Assembly: GCF_000739995.1 (NCBI RefSeq)
Contig: NZ_BBJX01000016.1
Location: 1 to 61,687 of the forward strand
DNA: 61,687 nucleotides
Origin: Comamonas granuli NBRC 101663
GTDB lineage: Bacteria; Pseudomonadota; Gammaproteobacteria; Burkholderiales; Burkholderiaceae_C
Direction: 5' to 3'
Part shown: piece by piece, positions 51,801 through 58,468 of the stretch
Numbering within the stretch: position 1 is the stretch's first letter
Layout: each line of letters begins with the position of its first letter
The notes under the pieces: model-generated
The model's input: only the letters and a program-made list of their open reading frames with translations
Databases searched by the model: none
Told to the model about the DNA's origin: nothing
Program-made: the position numbers and the translations under genes

Positions 51801-51877
51801 AGCCCTACTCGGATGACGAGCTGCTGAGCCTGGTCCAGCACTACGCCCAACAGGCGCAGGTCGGCGCTCCGGCGTGA
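45860..51877 (+). CDS. chpA: Chemosensory pili hybrid kinase ChpA/PilL
   Basis: This very large (2005-residue) CheA-type kinase controls type IV pili. The N-terminal ~640 residues are helical and lack an obvious phospho-His motif. A Pro/Ala linker leads to Hpt 1 (FHTLKGSSRMVG, H745). Later Hpt-like domains follow: LAHSLAGSSATVG (H1051) and LHTLKGSARLAG (H1266). The catalytic core has the N-box LLRNCVVHGIEAPGQR (about 1570) and G-box GLAGRGIGMDVV (about 1662). A CheW-like domain and a C-terminal receiver (LVLVVDDSITVRR, phospho-Asp D1929 in VLSDIEMPRMDG) complete it. It would phosphorylate PilG and PilH. Three Hpt sites compare with more in P. aeruginosa ChpA. Confidence 0.95.
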   Translation: MSTLDPVNAAHAEGTPVEQDLGPLAWVLDELRKSLDGAVKALRRFVHEADLARESDLATLDVASLRMARQQLHQAGGALEMVGMASPALVLRSMETAVQRFVQRPELCTDDAAGAIERACFALSEYLESVLAGKAVSPVALFPQYRDVQALTGVERVHPADLWPVERRFREPDTPLSVEPLAYGPAARGRLDQAVLRIVKDGDFDAARDLRDVSLGFAAAQTDRQARAFWKICAGFFEAFSRGLIGADVYAKRVASRVLIQYSTLARGEAGVADRLVQDLLFFCAQARPTEDADLPSLQAVRKAFALDRNVPVDYEARRFGRFDPAVLAQARKRISAAAETWSALAGGDRNKLKPAADQFSLVCDSLRKLHRSSESLAQALTKAVDLTVRSGEPPAPALAMEVATAVLYLQAALEETDTSEEQLSERSSRLAERLGRVCAGGEPEPLEPWMEELYRRVSDNQTMGSVVDELRATLGEAERAMDQFFRNPADTSQLANVPGRLAQMRGVLSVLGLDQASLAVLRMRDAVERLMLNEPAEEPERQNTFEKLGNSLGALGFLIDMLSYQRAMARKLFVYDEELGELRILMGRTRTRSSDTVQGPEEVTQLIEERAPVPLPEILPRAALYETPAPAPAAASKAAPEPAVPATAPPVQAPADLQAESGPQPLQAPAPAEPAAFDPLATMPLMPPAAPAPAPAVDEEEDELLSIFLEEAREVVGNGLAAIANLRAEPGDLSEQTTLRRAFHTLKGSSRMVGLNEFGEAAWSMEQMLNAWLAEQKPVQPPLVDLSEKALQAFARWADDIAANQADAWQASAFADAADALRLRGEQVELVLPEPGAQALLPDAAPLAPALADAEPESMPDFSETAPLDLSLEEPASSAPVEPVALAEDIDFSEFAAALEAAPAPEPAAAPAPAEELPPSLEGLLESSPEAGIDLPLDAAPAAADLEPALAMPAEEEAVQETASSVSEEEVHAIGAEEALPAASEAAEVSVPAALDETVKVIGDLRISIPLYNVYLSEADEWSRRLVTRLQEWSLEPDEPMPDEASALAHSLAGSSATVGFEALSHAARLLEHALDHAKLQGRTSAEDMQTFLAAADDVRRLLHQFAAGFLKQADPNVLEALERILATEVVSTQSPPIEDAEHAMEAWRIENAQALQAFEAEQAEPQEAAPVLEPAPAAAAPVPVAPALAMAMPAPLAERAQSAAAMPTDIDDDIDAVDVIDPDLFPIFEEEAAELLPALGSALRQWAARPDNLGARSEVLRALHTLKGSARLAGAMRLGEMSHRLESAIEQIDVDTVQTADVEPLLGRFDSLQGSFNALRSISAQSPMEPMVVAPARAEPQPEVVEASQEPQAHLPVVRPVLARPQVLDVAPVRATAGHSVRVRAQLLDRLVNQAGEVMISRSRLEARVGQLRNAMSDLTGNLERLRQQLRDIELQSESQMQSRLAQSKDSAAGFDPLEFDRFTRVQELTRMMAESVNDVATIQRNLLRAMEGAEDDLIAQGRQARELQRDLLRTRMVEFEGISERLYAVVRQASKETGKQIKLDITGGSIEMDRGVLDRMTPAFEHLLRNCVVHGIEAPGQRTAKSKPATGTITVDLRHEGNDVSVEFRDDGAGLNLDAIRAKALAQGLIAADAQISDAEAANLIFTPGFSTASEVTGLAGRGIGMDVVRAEVHALGGRIETQTAADQGTSFRMVLPLTTAVTQVVMLRAGDLAIGVPANLVEIVRRAPAPELEAAYRTGFFEVAGESLPFFWCGALLQASTHSTEQTTGKTRPVVILRSAAQRIAMHVDEVLGNREVVVKNLGPQLSRLPGLAGMSVLASGAVVLIYNPVALATVYGERVRTLGSSLPMADGAAAQAAPAAAVPVPAAAAAPQVPLVLVVDDSITVRRVTQRLLQREGYRVALAADGLQALEKLQEERPTVVLSDIEMPRMDGFDLARNIRADASLHDLPIIMITSRIAQKHREHAMELGVNHYLGKPYSDDELLSLVQHYAQQAQVGAPA

Positions 51878-51905
51878 GCGGTAGGGGCGGGTGGAGGCGA
51901 GCCCC

Positions 51906-53066
51906 ATGGAGACGCCCCCCGCCACCGCCTGCGCCTGGCTGCTCGACTGCCTGGCGCGCATGGCGCAGGAAGGCGCCTCCGACCTGTTCCTGACGGTCGG
52001 GGCGCCGCCCACCCTCAAGCGCCAGGGGGCCTTCATTGCGCTGGAGCAGGAGCCGCTCACGCCGCTGCAGGTGCGCGAGGCGGCCTATTCGGTCATGCGC
52101 ACATCGCAGATCGCTGAGTTCGAGGCGCGCATGGAGTGCGACCTGGCCTACCAGACCAGCCCCAGCGAGCGCTTCCGGGTGAACGTGCACCAGCAGCGCG
52201 GGCAGGTGGGCATGGTGGTGCGCTATGTGTCGCCGCAGATTCCCTCCATCGATGCCTTGCACCTGCCGCCGGTGCTCAAGCAACTGGCCTTTCTCAAGAA
52301 CGGCCTGATCCTGGTCGTGGGCGCGGCGGGCTCGGGCAAGACCACCACCCTGGCGTCCATGCTGGACTACCGCAACGAGCACGCGGCGGGCCACATCCTC
52401 ACCGTGGAAGACCCCATCGAATACCTGCACACGCACAAAAAATCACTGGTCACGCAGCGCGAAGTGGGGCTGGATACCCTGTCCTACGACGAGGCCCTGC
52501 GTCACGCCATGCGCGAGGCGCCCAACGTGATCATGATCGGCGAGATCCGCGACCGCACCTCCCTGCAGCACGCGCTGCATTACGCCGAGGCGGGCCACCT
52601 GTGCGTGTCCACACTGCACGCCAACAACGCCAGCCAGGCCGTGCAGCGCGTGCTCAATTTCTTTCCGGAAGAGGCGCACCGGCAACTGCTCATGGACCTG
52701 TCGCTCAACCTCAAGGCCGTGGTCGGCCAGCGCCTGATTCCGGGAGCACAGGGAGCCTGGGTGCCGGCGGTGGAGGTCATGCTGCTGTCGCACTATGTGT
52801 CCGATCTGATCCAGAAAGGACAGATCGAGGGGCTGCGCACCGCCATGGAGCGCAGCGGCGAGGTGGGCATGTGCACCTTCGACCAGGCGCTCTACGCGCT
52901 GTTCGAGCGCGGCGCCATCACGCAGGCCGAGGCCATCGCCCATGCCGACAACAGAACCGACATGGGCTTGCGCATGCGCCTGGCTGCAGGCGCCTCGCTG
53001 GGGGTGGAAGGGATGCAGATGGCGCAGGAGCAAGGCGCCGCGCCGCCCTCCGGCGCACCCCCGTAG
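51906..53066 (+). CDS. pilU: Type IV pilus retraction ATPase PilU
   Basis: This is a hexameric motor ATPase of the PilT/PilU family that assists PilT-driven pilus retraction. The 386-residue protein has Walker A GAAGSGKTTTLASM, Asp box VEDPIEYLH, Walker B NVIMIGEIRDR and His box HLCVSTLHANNA. The C-terminal segment (DLSLNLKAVVGQRLIP, GMCTFDQALYALFERG) matches PilU better than PilT. Start chosen at the ATG at 51906 with GGAGG 8 bases upstream; the frame's GTG at 51891 has no such site. It follows chpA by 28 bp, so it is likely cotranscribed with the chemosensory genes. Confidence 0.9.
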   Translation: METPPATACAWLLDCLARMAQEGASDLFLTVGAPPTLKRQGAFIALEQEPLTPLQVREAAYSVMRTSQIAEFEARMECDLAYQTSPSERFRVNVHQQRGQVGMVVRYVSPQIPSIDALHLPPVLKQLAFLKNGLILVVGAAGSGKTTTLASMLDYRNEHAAGHILTVEDPIEYLHTHKKSLVTQREVGLDTLSYDEALRHAMREAPNVIMIGEIRDRTSLQHALHYAEAGHLCVSTLHANNASQAVQRVLNFFPEEAHRQLLMDLSLNLKAVVGQRLIPGAQGAWVPAVEVMLLSHYVSDLIQKGQIEGLRTAMERSGEVGMCTFDQALYALFERGAITQAEAIAHADNRTDMGLRMRLAAGASLGVEGMQMAQEQGAAPPSGAPP

Positions 53067-53069
53067 GCA

Positions 53070-54536
53070 TCACGCTGCCTTGACCACGGCGTAGCGCTGC
53101 AGCGTGCGCGTGCGCGCGGCCGCATGGTCCACGATGGGCAAGGGGTAGTCGCGCCCCAGCACCACGCCAGCGGCCTGCAGCTCCAGGGGCGAGGCCTCCC
53201 AGGGCGCATGCAGCGCCGCATCGGGCAGCGCGGCCAGCTCGGGCAGGTAGCGGCGGATGAAGCGGCCCTGCGGGTCGAATTTGCGGCTCTGCGTCACCGG
53301 GTGGAAGATGCGGAAATACGGCTGGGCGTCGCAGCCGCTGGAGCTGGCCCATTGCCAGCCGCCGTTGTTGGCTGCGAGGTCGTAGTCGTTGAGCTGGCGC
53401 GCGAAATAGCGCTCCCCCCAGCGCCAGTCAATCCCCAGGTCCTTGGTCAGAAAGCTCGCGACCACCATGCGCAGGCGGTTGTGCATGTAGCCAGTGCGCC
53501 GGATCTGGGCCATGGCGGCGTCCACCAGCGGGTAGCCGGTGCGGCCCGCACACCAGGCGTCGAACAGGGCCTGGGCCGCCGGGCCGCTTTCCCAGGCAAT
53601 GGCATCGTAGGCGGGCCGGAAGCTGCTTTCGGCCACATGGGGGTGGTGGTGCAGCACCTGGAAGAAGAAGTCGCGCCAGATGAGCTCGCCCAGCCACACG
53701 CTGGCGCCGGCGCTGCCCGTGCGCGTGCGCGCCAGCGCCGTGCGTGCCAGCTCCCGGATGGAGATGGTGCCAAAGCGCAGGTGTGTGCCCAGGTAGCTCG
53801 GCCCCTTGAGGGCCGGATAGTCGCGCGTCTGGTCGTAGCGGTCCATGCGCCCCAGGAAGTCCTGCAGCAGGCGCTGGGCGCCGCTGCTGCCCGCGGGCAG
53901 GGCGCGCAGGTCCAGGTCGGTGGGCGCAAAGCCCAGCGCCTGCAGCGGCGGCACGGGCCGGCACAGCGCATCGGGGCGCGGGGCCAGGGCGCCGGGCCGG
54001 GGCTGGATGGGCCAGGGCGCGAGCAGCGCGTCGTCGATGCGCGCCAGCCAGGCCTTGCGGTAGGGCGTGAACACGGTGTACGGGCTGCCGGTGCGGGTCA
54101 GCAGTTCGCTGCGCTCGAACACCATGTGGTCCTTGTAGGTGTGCAGCGCCTGGCGCGCACGTGCCAGGGCGGTGCGCACGGCGGCGTCGCGCTGCAGCGC
54201 GGCAGGCTCGTCGTCGTGGTGCGTGAACACGGCGTCCACGCCCAGCTCCAGCGCCAGGCGGGGGATTTCCTGTTCGGCCCAGCCGTGCAGCACGATCAGC
54301 CCGGCCTGCGGGTGGCCGGCCAGGGCGCGCAGATGCTGGTCCAGTTCGGCGACGCAGGCCTGGATGAACTCCACGCGCCGGTCCTGGCGCGGCAGGGCAT
54401 CGAGGATGGCGCGGTCGAAGACGAAAGCACAGTGCACGGTGCGGCATTGCGCCAGGGCATGGTGCAGGGCGGCGTGGTCGTGGGCGCGCAGGTCGCGCCG
54501 GAACCAGACCAGCCCCGAGCGGTAGGGAGCAGGCAT
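53070..54536 (-). CDS. phrB: Deoxyribodipyrimidine photolyase PhrB
   Basis: Photolyase repairs UV cyclobutane pyrimidine dimers using FAD and blue light. The 488-residue protein has the N-terminal antenna domain (GLVWFRRDLRAHDHAAL) and a C-terminal FAD domain with LIWRDFFFQVLHHHP and TGYPLVDAAMAQIRRTGYMHNRLRM. The Trp-rich segment NNGGWQWASSSGCDAQPYFRIFHP is also present. Start at the ATG at 54536; an in-frame TTG upstream is unlikely. It converges with pilU (3 bp between stop codons) and diverges from yqgE with only 20 bp between start codons. Confidence 0.96.
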   Translation of the reverse strand: MPAPYRSGLVWFRRDLRAHDHAALHHALAQCRTVHCAFVFDRAILDALPRQDRRVEFIQACVAELDQHLRALAGHPQAGLIVLHGWAEQEIPRLALELGVDAVFTHHDDEPAALQRDAAVRTALARARQALHTYKDHMVFERSELLTRTGSPYTVFTPYRKAWLARIDDALLAPWPIQPRPGALAPRPDALCRPVPPLQALGFAPTDLDLRALPAGSSGAQRLLQDFLGRMDRYDQTRDYPALKGPSYLGTHLRFGTISIRELARTALARTRTGSAGASVWLGELIWRDFFFQVLHHHPHVAESSFRPAYDAIAWESGPAAQALFDAWCAGRTGYPLVDAAMAQIRRTGYMHNRLRMVVASFLTKDLGIDWRWGERYFARQLNDYDLAANNGGWQWASSSGCDAQPYFRIFHPVTQSRKFDPQGRFIRRYLPELAALPDAALHAPWEASPLELQAAGVVLGRDYPLPIVDHAAARTRTLQRYAVVKAA

Positions 54537-54544
54537 GTTGACCG

Positions 54545-54550
54545 TAAAAT
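54545..54550 (+). promoter_or_regulatory. Candidate -10 element of yqgE
   Basis: TAAAAT within CCGTAAAATACAAAG ends only 6 bp before the yqgE ATG, so transcription from it would begin at or next to the start codon and give a leaderless message. The gap to divergent phrB is 20 bp, leaving no room for another arrangement except promoters inside phrB. Confidence 0.45.
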
Positions 54551-54556
54551 ACAAAG

Positions 54557-55156
54557 ATGTCCGCCCATTCTGCGCCCATCAATCTGACGCACCATTTCCT
54601 CATTGCCATGCCCGGCATGGAGGATGCGTCTTTCGCGGGCAGCGTGGTCTACCTGTGCGAGCACAGCGAGCGCGGCGCGCTGGGGCTGATCATCAACAAG
54701 CCCACGGACATCAAGCTCAAGGGCCTGTTCGACAAGGTGGACCTCTCGCTCGGGCGCGCCGACCTCACGGATGCGCCGGTGTTCCTCGGTGGGCCGGTGC
54801 AGACCGAGCGCGGCTTCGTGCTGCACGAACCCCTGCACGCGCCCGGCGATGCCGAGGAAGAAACGGCCTACGCCTCGACCATGGTCATCCCCGGCGGGCT
54901 GGAGATGACCACCAGCAAGGACGTGCTCGAAGCCCTGGCCACCGGCGCCGGACCGCGGCGCGTGCTGGTGACGCTGGGCTATTCGGCCTGGGGCGAGGGG
55001 CAACTGGAGTCGGAGCTGGCGGAGAACAGCTGGCTCACGGTGGGCGCAGACCTGTCGGTGATCTTCGACACCCCCATCGCCCAGCGTTACGAGACCGCGC
55101 TGGGGTTGCTGGGCCTGCAGTCCTGGCAGATCTCGCCCAGGGCGGGGCACGCATGA
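54557..55156 (+). CDS. yqgE: YqgE/AlgH family protein
   Basis: This is a conserved small cytoplasmic protein (199 residues) of the UPF0301/AlgH family, whose function is not settled; in Pseudomonas it was linked to alginate regulation. Family landmarks are LTHHFLIAMPGMEDASFAGSVVYLCEH, GLIINKP, VFLGGPVQTERGFVLH and VTLGYSAWGEGQLESELAENSWL. It is first of the rightward series yqgE-ruvX-pyrR-pyrB-pyrC', with a 4-bp overlap (ATGA) to ruvX. The yqgE-ruvX-pyrR-pyrB order is conserved in many proteobacteria. Confidence 0.95.
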   Translation: MSAHSAPINLTHHFLIAMPGMEDASFAGSVVYLCEHSERGALGLIINKPTDIKLKGLFDKVDLSLGRADLTDAPVFLGGPVQTERGFVLHEPLHAPGDAEEETAYASTMVIPGGLEMTTSKDVLEALATGAGPRRVLVTLGYSAWGEGQLESELAENSWLTVGADLSVIFDTPIAQRYETALGLLGLQSWQISPRAGHA

Positions 55157-55572
55157 CCGGCTTGCCCGTTCAGCCGGCCGTTCCTGCGCATCTCCAGTCC
55201 TTTCTTGCTTTTGACTACGGCCTGCGCCGCACCGGGGTGGCGTATGGCACGCGCCTGCTGGGCACGGCGGCGCCGCAGCGCACCATCGTGGCCGAGGGCG
55301 CGGCGCGCTTTGCGCCCGTGGCCGCGCTCATCGGCCAGTGGCAGCCCGATGCGCTGGTGGTGGGCGTGCCCTACCACCCCGATGGCGCGGCCCATGAAAA
55401 TACCGAGCGCGCGCAGCGCTTTGCCCGGCAACTGCGCGGGCGCTTTGGCCTGCCGGTGTACGAGGTGGACGAGCGCTACAGCACCACCGAGGCGCTGGCC
55501 GCAGGCAGCCGCGACGCCGATGCGGCGGCCGCCTGCATCATTCTGGAACAGTTTTTGAGGAGTCTTGCATGA
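55153..55572 (+). CDS. ruvX: Putative pre-16S rRNA nuclease / Holliday junction resolvase RuvX (YqgF)
   Basis: A 139-residue RNase H-like nuclease implicated in 16S rRNA 5' processing and earlier proposed as a Holliday junction resolvase. The fold motifs are visible: FLAFDYGLRRTGVAYGT (catalytic Asp), ALVVGVPYHPDGAAHENT, VDERYSTTEA and DADAAAACIILEQFL (second Asp). It overlaps yqgE and pyrR by 4 bp each, so all three are probably translated as a coupled unit. Confidence 0.94.
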   Translation: MTGLPVQPAVPAHLQSFLAFDYGLRRTGVAYGTRLLGTAAPQRTIVAEGAARFAPVAALIGQWQPDALVVGVPYHPDGAAHENTERAQRFARQLRGRFGLPVYEVDERYSTTEALAAGSRDADAAAACIILEQFLRSLA

Positions 55573-56090
55573 CCACTCCCGCTGGGGGCGCACCAGGCAG
55601 CCTGGTGCTCGACGCCGAGGCCCTGTACCGTGAACTGCTGCGCGGCGTGCGCAGCCTGCGCGAGCCGCACACGCAGCTCGCGGGCATTGCCTCCGGGGGC
55701 GCCTGGCTGGCCGAGCGCCTGCACCGCGACCTGGGGCTGGAGGGCACGCCGGGCGTGCTGTCCTCGTCCATGCACCGCGACGATTTTGCCCAGCGCGGCC
55801 TGGCCGCCAGCGCCCAGACGCAGCTCCCGTTCGACGTCAACGGCGCCGACATCCTGGTGCTCGACGACGTGCTCTACACCGGCCGCACCGTGCGTGCCGT
55901 GCTCAATGAGCTGTACGACTATGGCCGCCCGGCGCGCGTGCGCCTGGCCGTGCTGGTGGACCGGGGCGGGCGCGAACTGCCCGTGCAGGCCGATTTCGCG
56001 GCGGCGCGCGTGGCGCTGCCCGCGCACCAGTCGCTGGCGCTGGCACGCACCGATGCCGGGGGCTTTGTGTTCCAGGTCAAGGAGGCGTGA
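55569..56090 (+). CDS. pyrR: PyrR-type uracil phosphoribosyltransferase / pyr regulator
   Basis: PyrR homologue of 173 residues with a type I PRTase fold: the PRPP loop is [18 protein letters not shown] and the flexible N-terminal region ends in [13 protein letters not shown]. In Gram-positive bacteria PyrR binds pyr mRNA; in proteobacteria that role is not established and it may act only as a uracil phosphoribosyltransferase. I see no PyrR-binding attenuator before it, because it is packed against ruvX (ATGA overlap). It overlaps the pyrB frame at its end. Confidence 0.92.
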   Translation: MTTPAGGAPGSLVLDAEALYRELLRGVRSLREPHTQLAGIASGGAWLAERLHRDLGLEGTPGVLSSSMHRDDFAQRGLAASAQTQLPFDVNGADILVLDDVLYTGRTVRAVLNELYDYGRPARVRLAVLVDRGGRELPVQADFAAARVALPAHQSLALARTDAGGFVFQVKEA

Positions 56091-56095
56091 TTCCC

Positions 56096-57058
56096 GTGCT
56101 GCACCACCGCAACCCCCAGCTCAACAAGAACGGCGAGCTCATCCACCTGCTCTCCATCGAGGGTCTGCCCTGCGACATCGTCACGCACATCCTCGACACG
56201 GCGGCCAACTTCGTGAGCGTGCACGAGCGCGAAGTCAAGAAGGTGCCGCTGCTGCGCGGCAAGAGCGTGTTCAACCTGTTCTTCGAGAACAGCACGCGCA
56301 CGCGCACCACCTTCGAAATCGCCGCCAAGCGCCTCTCGGCCGACGTGTTCAACCTCGACATCGCGCGCAGCTCGGCGAGCAAGGGCGAGTCGCTGCTCGA
56401 CACCATTGCCAACCTCTCGGCCATGGCGGCCGACCTGTTCGTGGTGCGGCACAGCGAGTCGGGTGCGCCCTATCTCATCGCCCAGCATGTGGCGCCGCAT
56501 GTGCACGTGATCAATGCCGGCGACGGGCGCCACGCCCACCCCACGCAGGGCCTGCTGGACATGTACACCATCCGGCACTACAAGAAGGATTTTTCCAACC
56601 TGACGGTGGCCATCGTCGGCGACGTGCTGCACTCGCGCGTGGCGCGCTCGGACATCCACGGCCTGACCACCCTGGGCTGCGCCGAGGTGCGCGTGGTGGG
56701 GCCGCGCACCCTGGTGCCCGCCACCATGGCCGACATGGGCGTGCGCGTGTTCCACACGCTGGAGGAGGGCATCAAGGACTGCGACGTGGTCATCATGCTG
56801 CGCCTGCAGAACGAGCGCATGAGCGGCGCGCTGCTGCCTTCGAGCCAGGAGTATTTCAAGAGCTTCGGCCTCACGCCGGAGAAGCTGCGCCTGGCCAAGC
56901 CGGACGCCATCGTCATGCACCCCGGCCCCATCAACCGCGGCGTGGAGATCGACTCCGCCGTGGTCGATGGCCCGCAGAGCGTGATCCTGCCGCAGGTGAC
57001 CTTCGGCATCGCCGTGCGCATGGCGGTGATGTCCATCGTGGCCGGGAACGAGGCATGA
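56096..57058 (+). CDS. pyrB: Aspartate carbamoyltransferase catalytic subunit PyrB
   Basis: PyrB condenses carbamoyl phosphate with aspartate in pyrimidine synthesis. The 320-residue protein has the carbamoyl phosphate motif [12 protein letters not shown], the [12 protein letters not shown] loop, HPTQGLLD and MHPGPINRG. The start is a GTG. The one at 56096 ([15 protein letters not shown]) is 10 bases from the GGAGG Shine-Dalgarno and fits the family. The GTG at 56087, overlapping the pyrR stop, is only 1 base from it but remains possible. It is followed by repeat copy E and pyrC'. No pyrI gene is present, as expected for the pyrBC' type of enzyme. Confidence 0.95.
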   Translation: MLHHRNPQLNKNGELIHLLSIEGLPCDIVTHILDTAANFVSVHEREVKKVPLLRGKSVFNLFFENSTRTRTTFEIAAKRLSADVFNLDIARSSASKGESLLDTIANLSAMAADLFVVRHSESGAPYLIAQHVAPHVHVINAGDGRHAHPTQGLLDMYTIRHYKKDFSNLTVAIVGDVLHSRVARSDIHGLTTLGCAEVRVVGPRTLVPATMADMGVRVFHTLEEGIKDCDVVIMLRLQNERMSGALLPSSQEYFKSFGLTPEKLRLAKPDAIVMHPGPINRGVEIDSAVVDGPQSVILPQVTFGIAVRMAVMSIVAGNEA

Positions 57059-57063
57059 CCTTG

Positions 57064-57130
57064 GCCGCTATTGCTCCTGTTTTCATAGCTGCTGGCGCTC
57101 GTCCCATAAGCGCTAGAGGCCTATTTCGCT
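57064..57130 (+). repeat. Dispersed intergenic repeat, copy E
   Basis: TGTTTTCATAGCTGCTGGCG, then CTCGTCCCATAAGCGCTAGA, then GGCCTATTTCGC: the cleanest copy, with both GCGC half-sites. It fills the pyrB-pyrC' gap and ends about 8 bp before the pyrC' ATG, so it lies over that gene's ribosome-binding region. Confidence 0.78.
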
Positions 57131-57137
57131 TGAAATC

Positions 57138-58433
57138 ATGAAAATCCTGATCCAGAACGGCCGCGTGATCGACCCCGCCAGTGGCTTCGACAAGGTGTGC
57201 GACATCGCGCTGGCGGCGGGCCGCATCGTGGGCCTGGGGCGCGTGCCGCCCGACTTCGCGCCCACGCGCAGCATCGACGCCACGGGCTGCCTGGTGTTGC
57301 CGGGCCTGGTGGACCTGGCCGCGCGCCTGCGCGAGCCCGGCCACGAGCACGAGGGCATGCTCGAATCCGAGATGGCCGCGGCCGTCGCCGGCGGCGTGAC
57401 CAGCCTGGTGTGCCCGCCCGACACCGACCCGGTGCTCGACGAGCCCGGCCTGGTCGAAATGCTCAAGTTCCGCGCCGAAAAGCTGCACCAGGCGCGCCTG
57501 TTCCCGCTCGGGGCGCTCACGCGCGGCCTGGCTGGCGAAGTGCTGACCGAGATGGCCGAACTCACCGAGTCGGGCTGCGTGGGCTTTGGCCAGGCCGATG
57601 TGGCCCTGGCCAGCACCCAGGTGCTGCAGCGCGCGCTGCAGTACGCCGCCACCTTCGGCTACACCGTGTGGCTGCGCCCGCAGGAGCTGCACCTGGGCCA
57701 GGGCGTGGCGGCCAGCGGGCCGCTGGCCACGCGCCTGGGGCTGTCGGGCATCCCGGTGGCGGCAGAGACGATTGCGCTGCACACCATCTTCGACCTGCTG
57801 CAGGCCACGGGCGCCAGCGTGCACCTGTGCCGCCTCTCCAGCGGCGCGGGGGTGGAGCTGGTGCGCGCGGCCAAGGCGCGCGGCCTCCAGGTCACTTGCG
57901 ACGTGAGCATCAACTCCCTGCACCTGACGGACCAGGACATCGGCTACTTCGACAGCCGCGCCCGCCTGGTGCCGCCGCTGCGCCAGCCGCACGACCGCGC
58001 GGCGCTGCGCGCGGCGCTCAAGGACGGCACCATCGACGCGCTGGTCTCGGACCACAACCCGGTGGACGAAGACGCCAAGACCCTGCCCTTTGCCGAGGCC
58101 GAGCCCGGCGCCACCGGCCTGGAGCTGCTGCTGAGCCTGGCGCTGCAATGGGCGCAGGACGACAGCGTGCCGCTGCAGCGCGCCCTGGCCGTCGTCACCA
58201 GCGCCCCGGCGGCCGTGCTGGGCAATGCCCTGGGCACGCTGCAGGCGAGCGTGGGGCGCCTGGTCGAAGGCGGCGTGGGCGACGTCTGCATCGTGGACCC
58301 GGGGGCCTCCTGGCGCGCCGAGCCGCGGGAACTGCGCAGCCAGGGCAAGCACACGCCGTTCTCGGCGGTGGCGCTGCCGGCGCGCGTGCGCTGCACCCTG
58401 GTGGGCGGGCAGGTGGCGTTCGACCGGGCCTGA
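57138..58433 (+). CDS. Inactive dihydroorotase homologue PyrC' (PyrX)
   Basis: A 431-residue amidohydrolase-fold protein of the dihydroorotase family that appears to have lost catalysis. Where active enzymes read DxHxHLREPG, this has DLAARLREPG (residues 59-68), so both metal histidines are gone. The later metal positions read WLRPQEL (R180) and LCRLSS (R232) instead of His. The Asp of SDHNPVDE is kept. Loss of all four His ligands is the hallmark of PyrC', the non-catalytic partner that assembles with PyrB in pseudomonads. No Shine-Dalgarno is obvious; the repeat E sequence abuts the ATG. An active PyrC must be elsewhere in the genome. Confidence 0.9.
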   Translation: MKILIQNGRVIDPASGFDKVCDIALAAGRIVGLGRVPPDFAPTRSIDATGCLVLPGLVDLAARLREPGHEHEGMLESEMAAAVAGGVTSLVCPPDTDPVLDEPGLVEMLKFRAEKLHQARLFPLGALTRGLAGEVLTEMAELTESGCVGFGQADVALASTQVLQRALQYAATFGYTVWLRPQELHLGQGVAASGPLATRLGLSGIPVAAETIALHTIFDLLQATGASVHLCRLSSGAGVELVRAAKARGLQVTCDVSINSLHLTDQDIGYFDSRARLVPPLRQPHDRAALRAALKDGTIDALVSDHNPVDEDAKTLPFAEAEPGATGLELLLSLALQWAQDDSVPLQRALAVVTSAPAAVLGNALGTLQASVGRLVEGGVGDVCIVDPGASWRAEPRELRSQGKHTPFSAVALPARVRCTLVGGQVAFDRA

Positions 58434-58468
58434 GCGCCCGGCATCAGCCCGCGGGGGAGGGGGTGCTT

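Noticed and set aside
55569-56090. PyrR-controlled attenuator in the pyr operon
   Set aside because: pyrR overlaps ruvX and pyrB is packed against pyrR, so there is no leader in which an antiterminator/terminator pair could fold.
56087-56095. GTG at 56087 as the pyrB start
   Set aside because: It is one base from the GGAGG ribosome-binding site and adds three residues not typical of the family; the GTG at 56096 is better spaced. Kept as an alternative.
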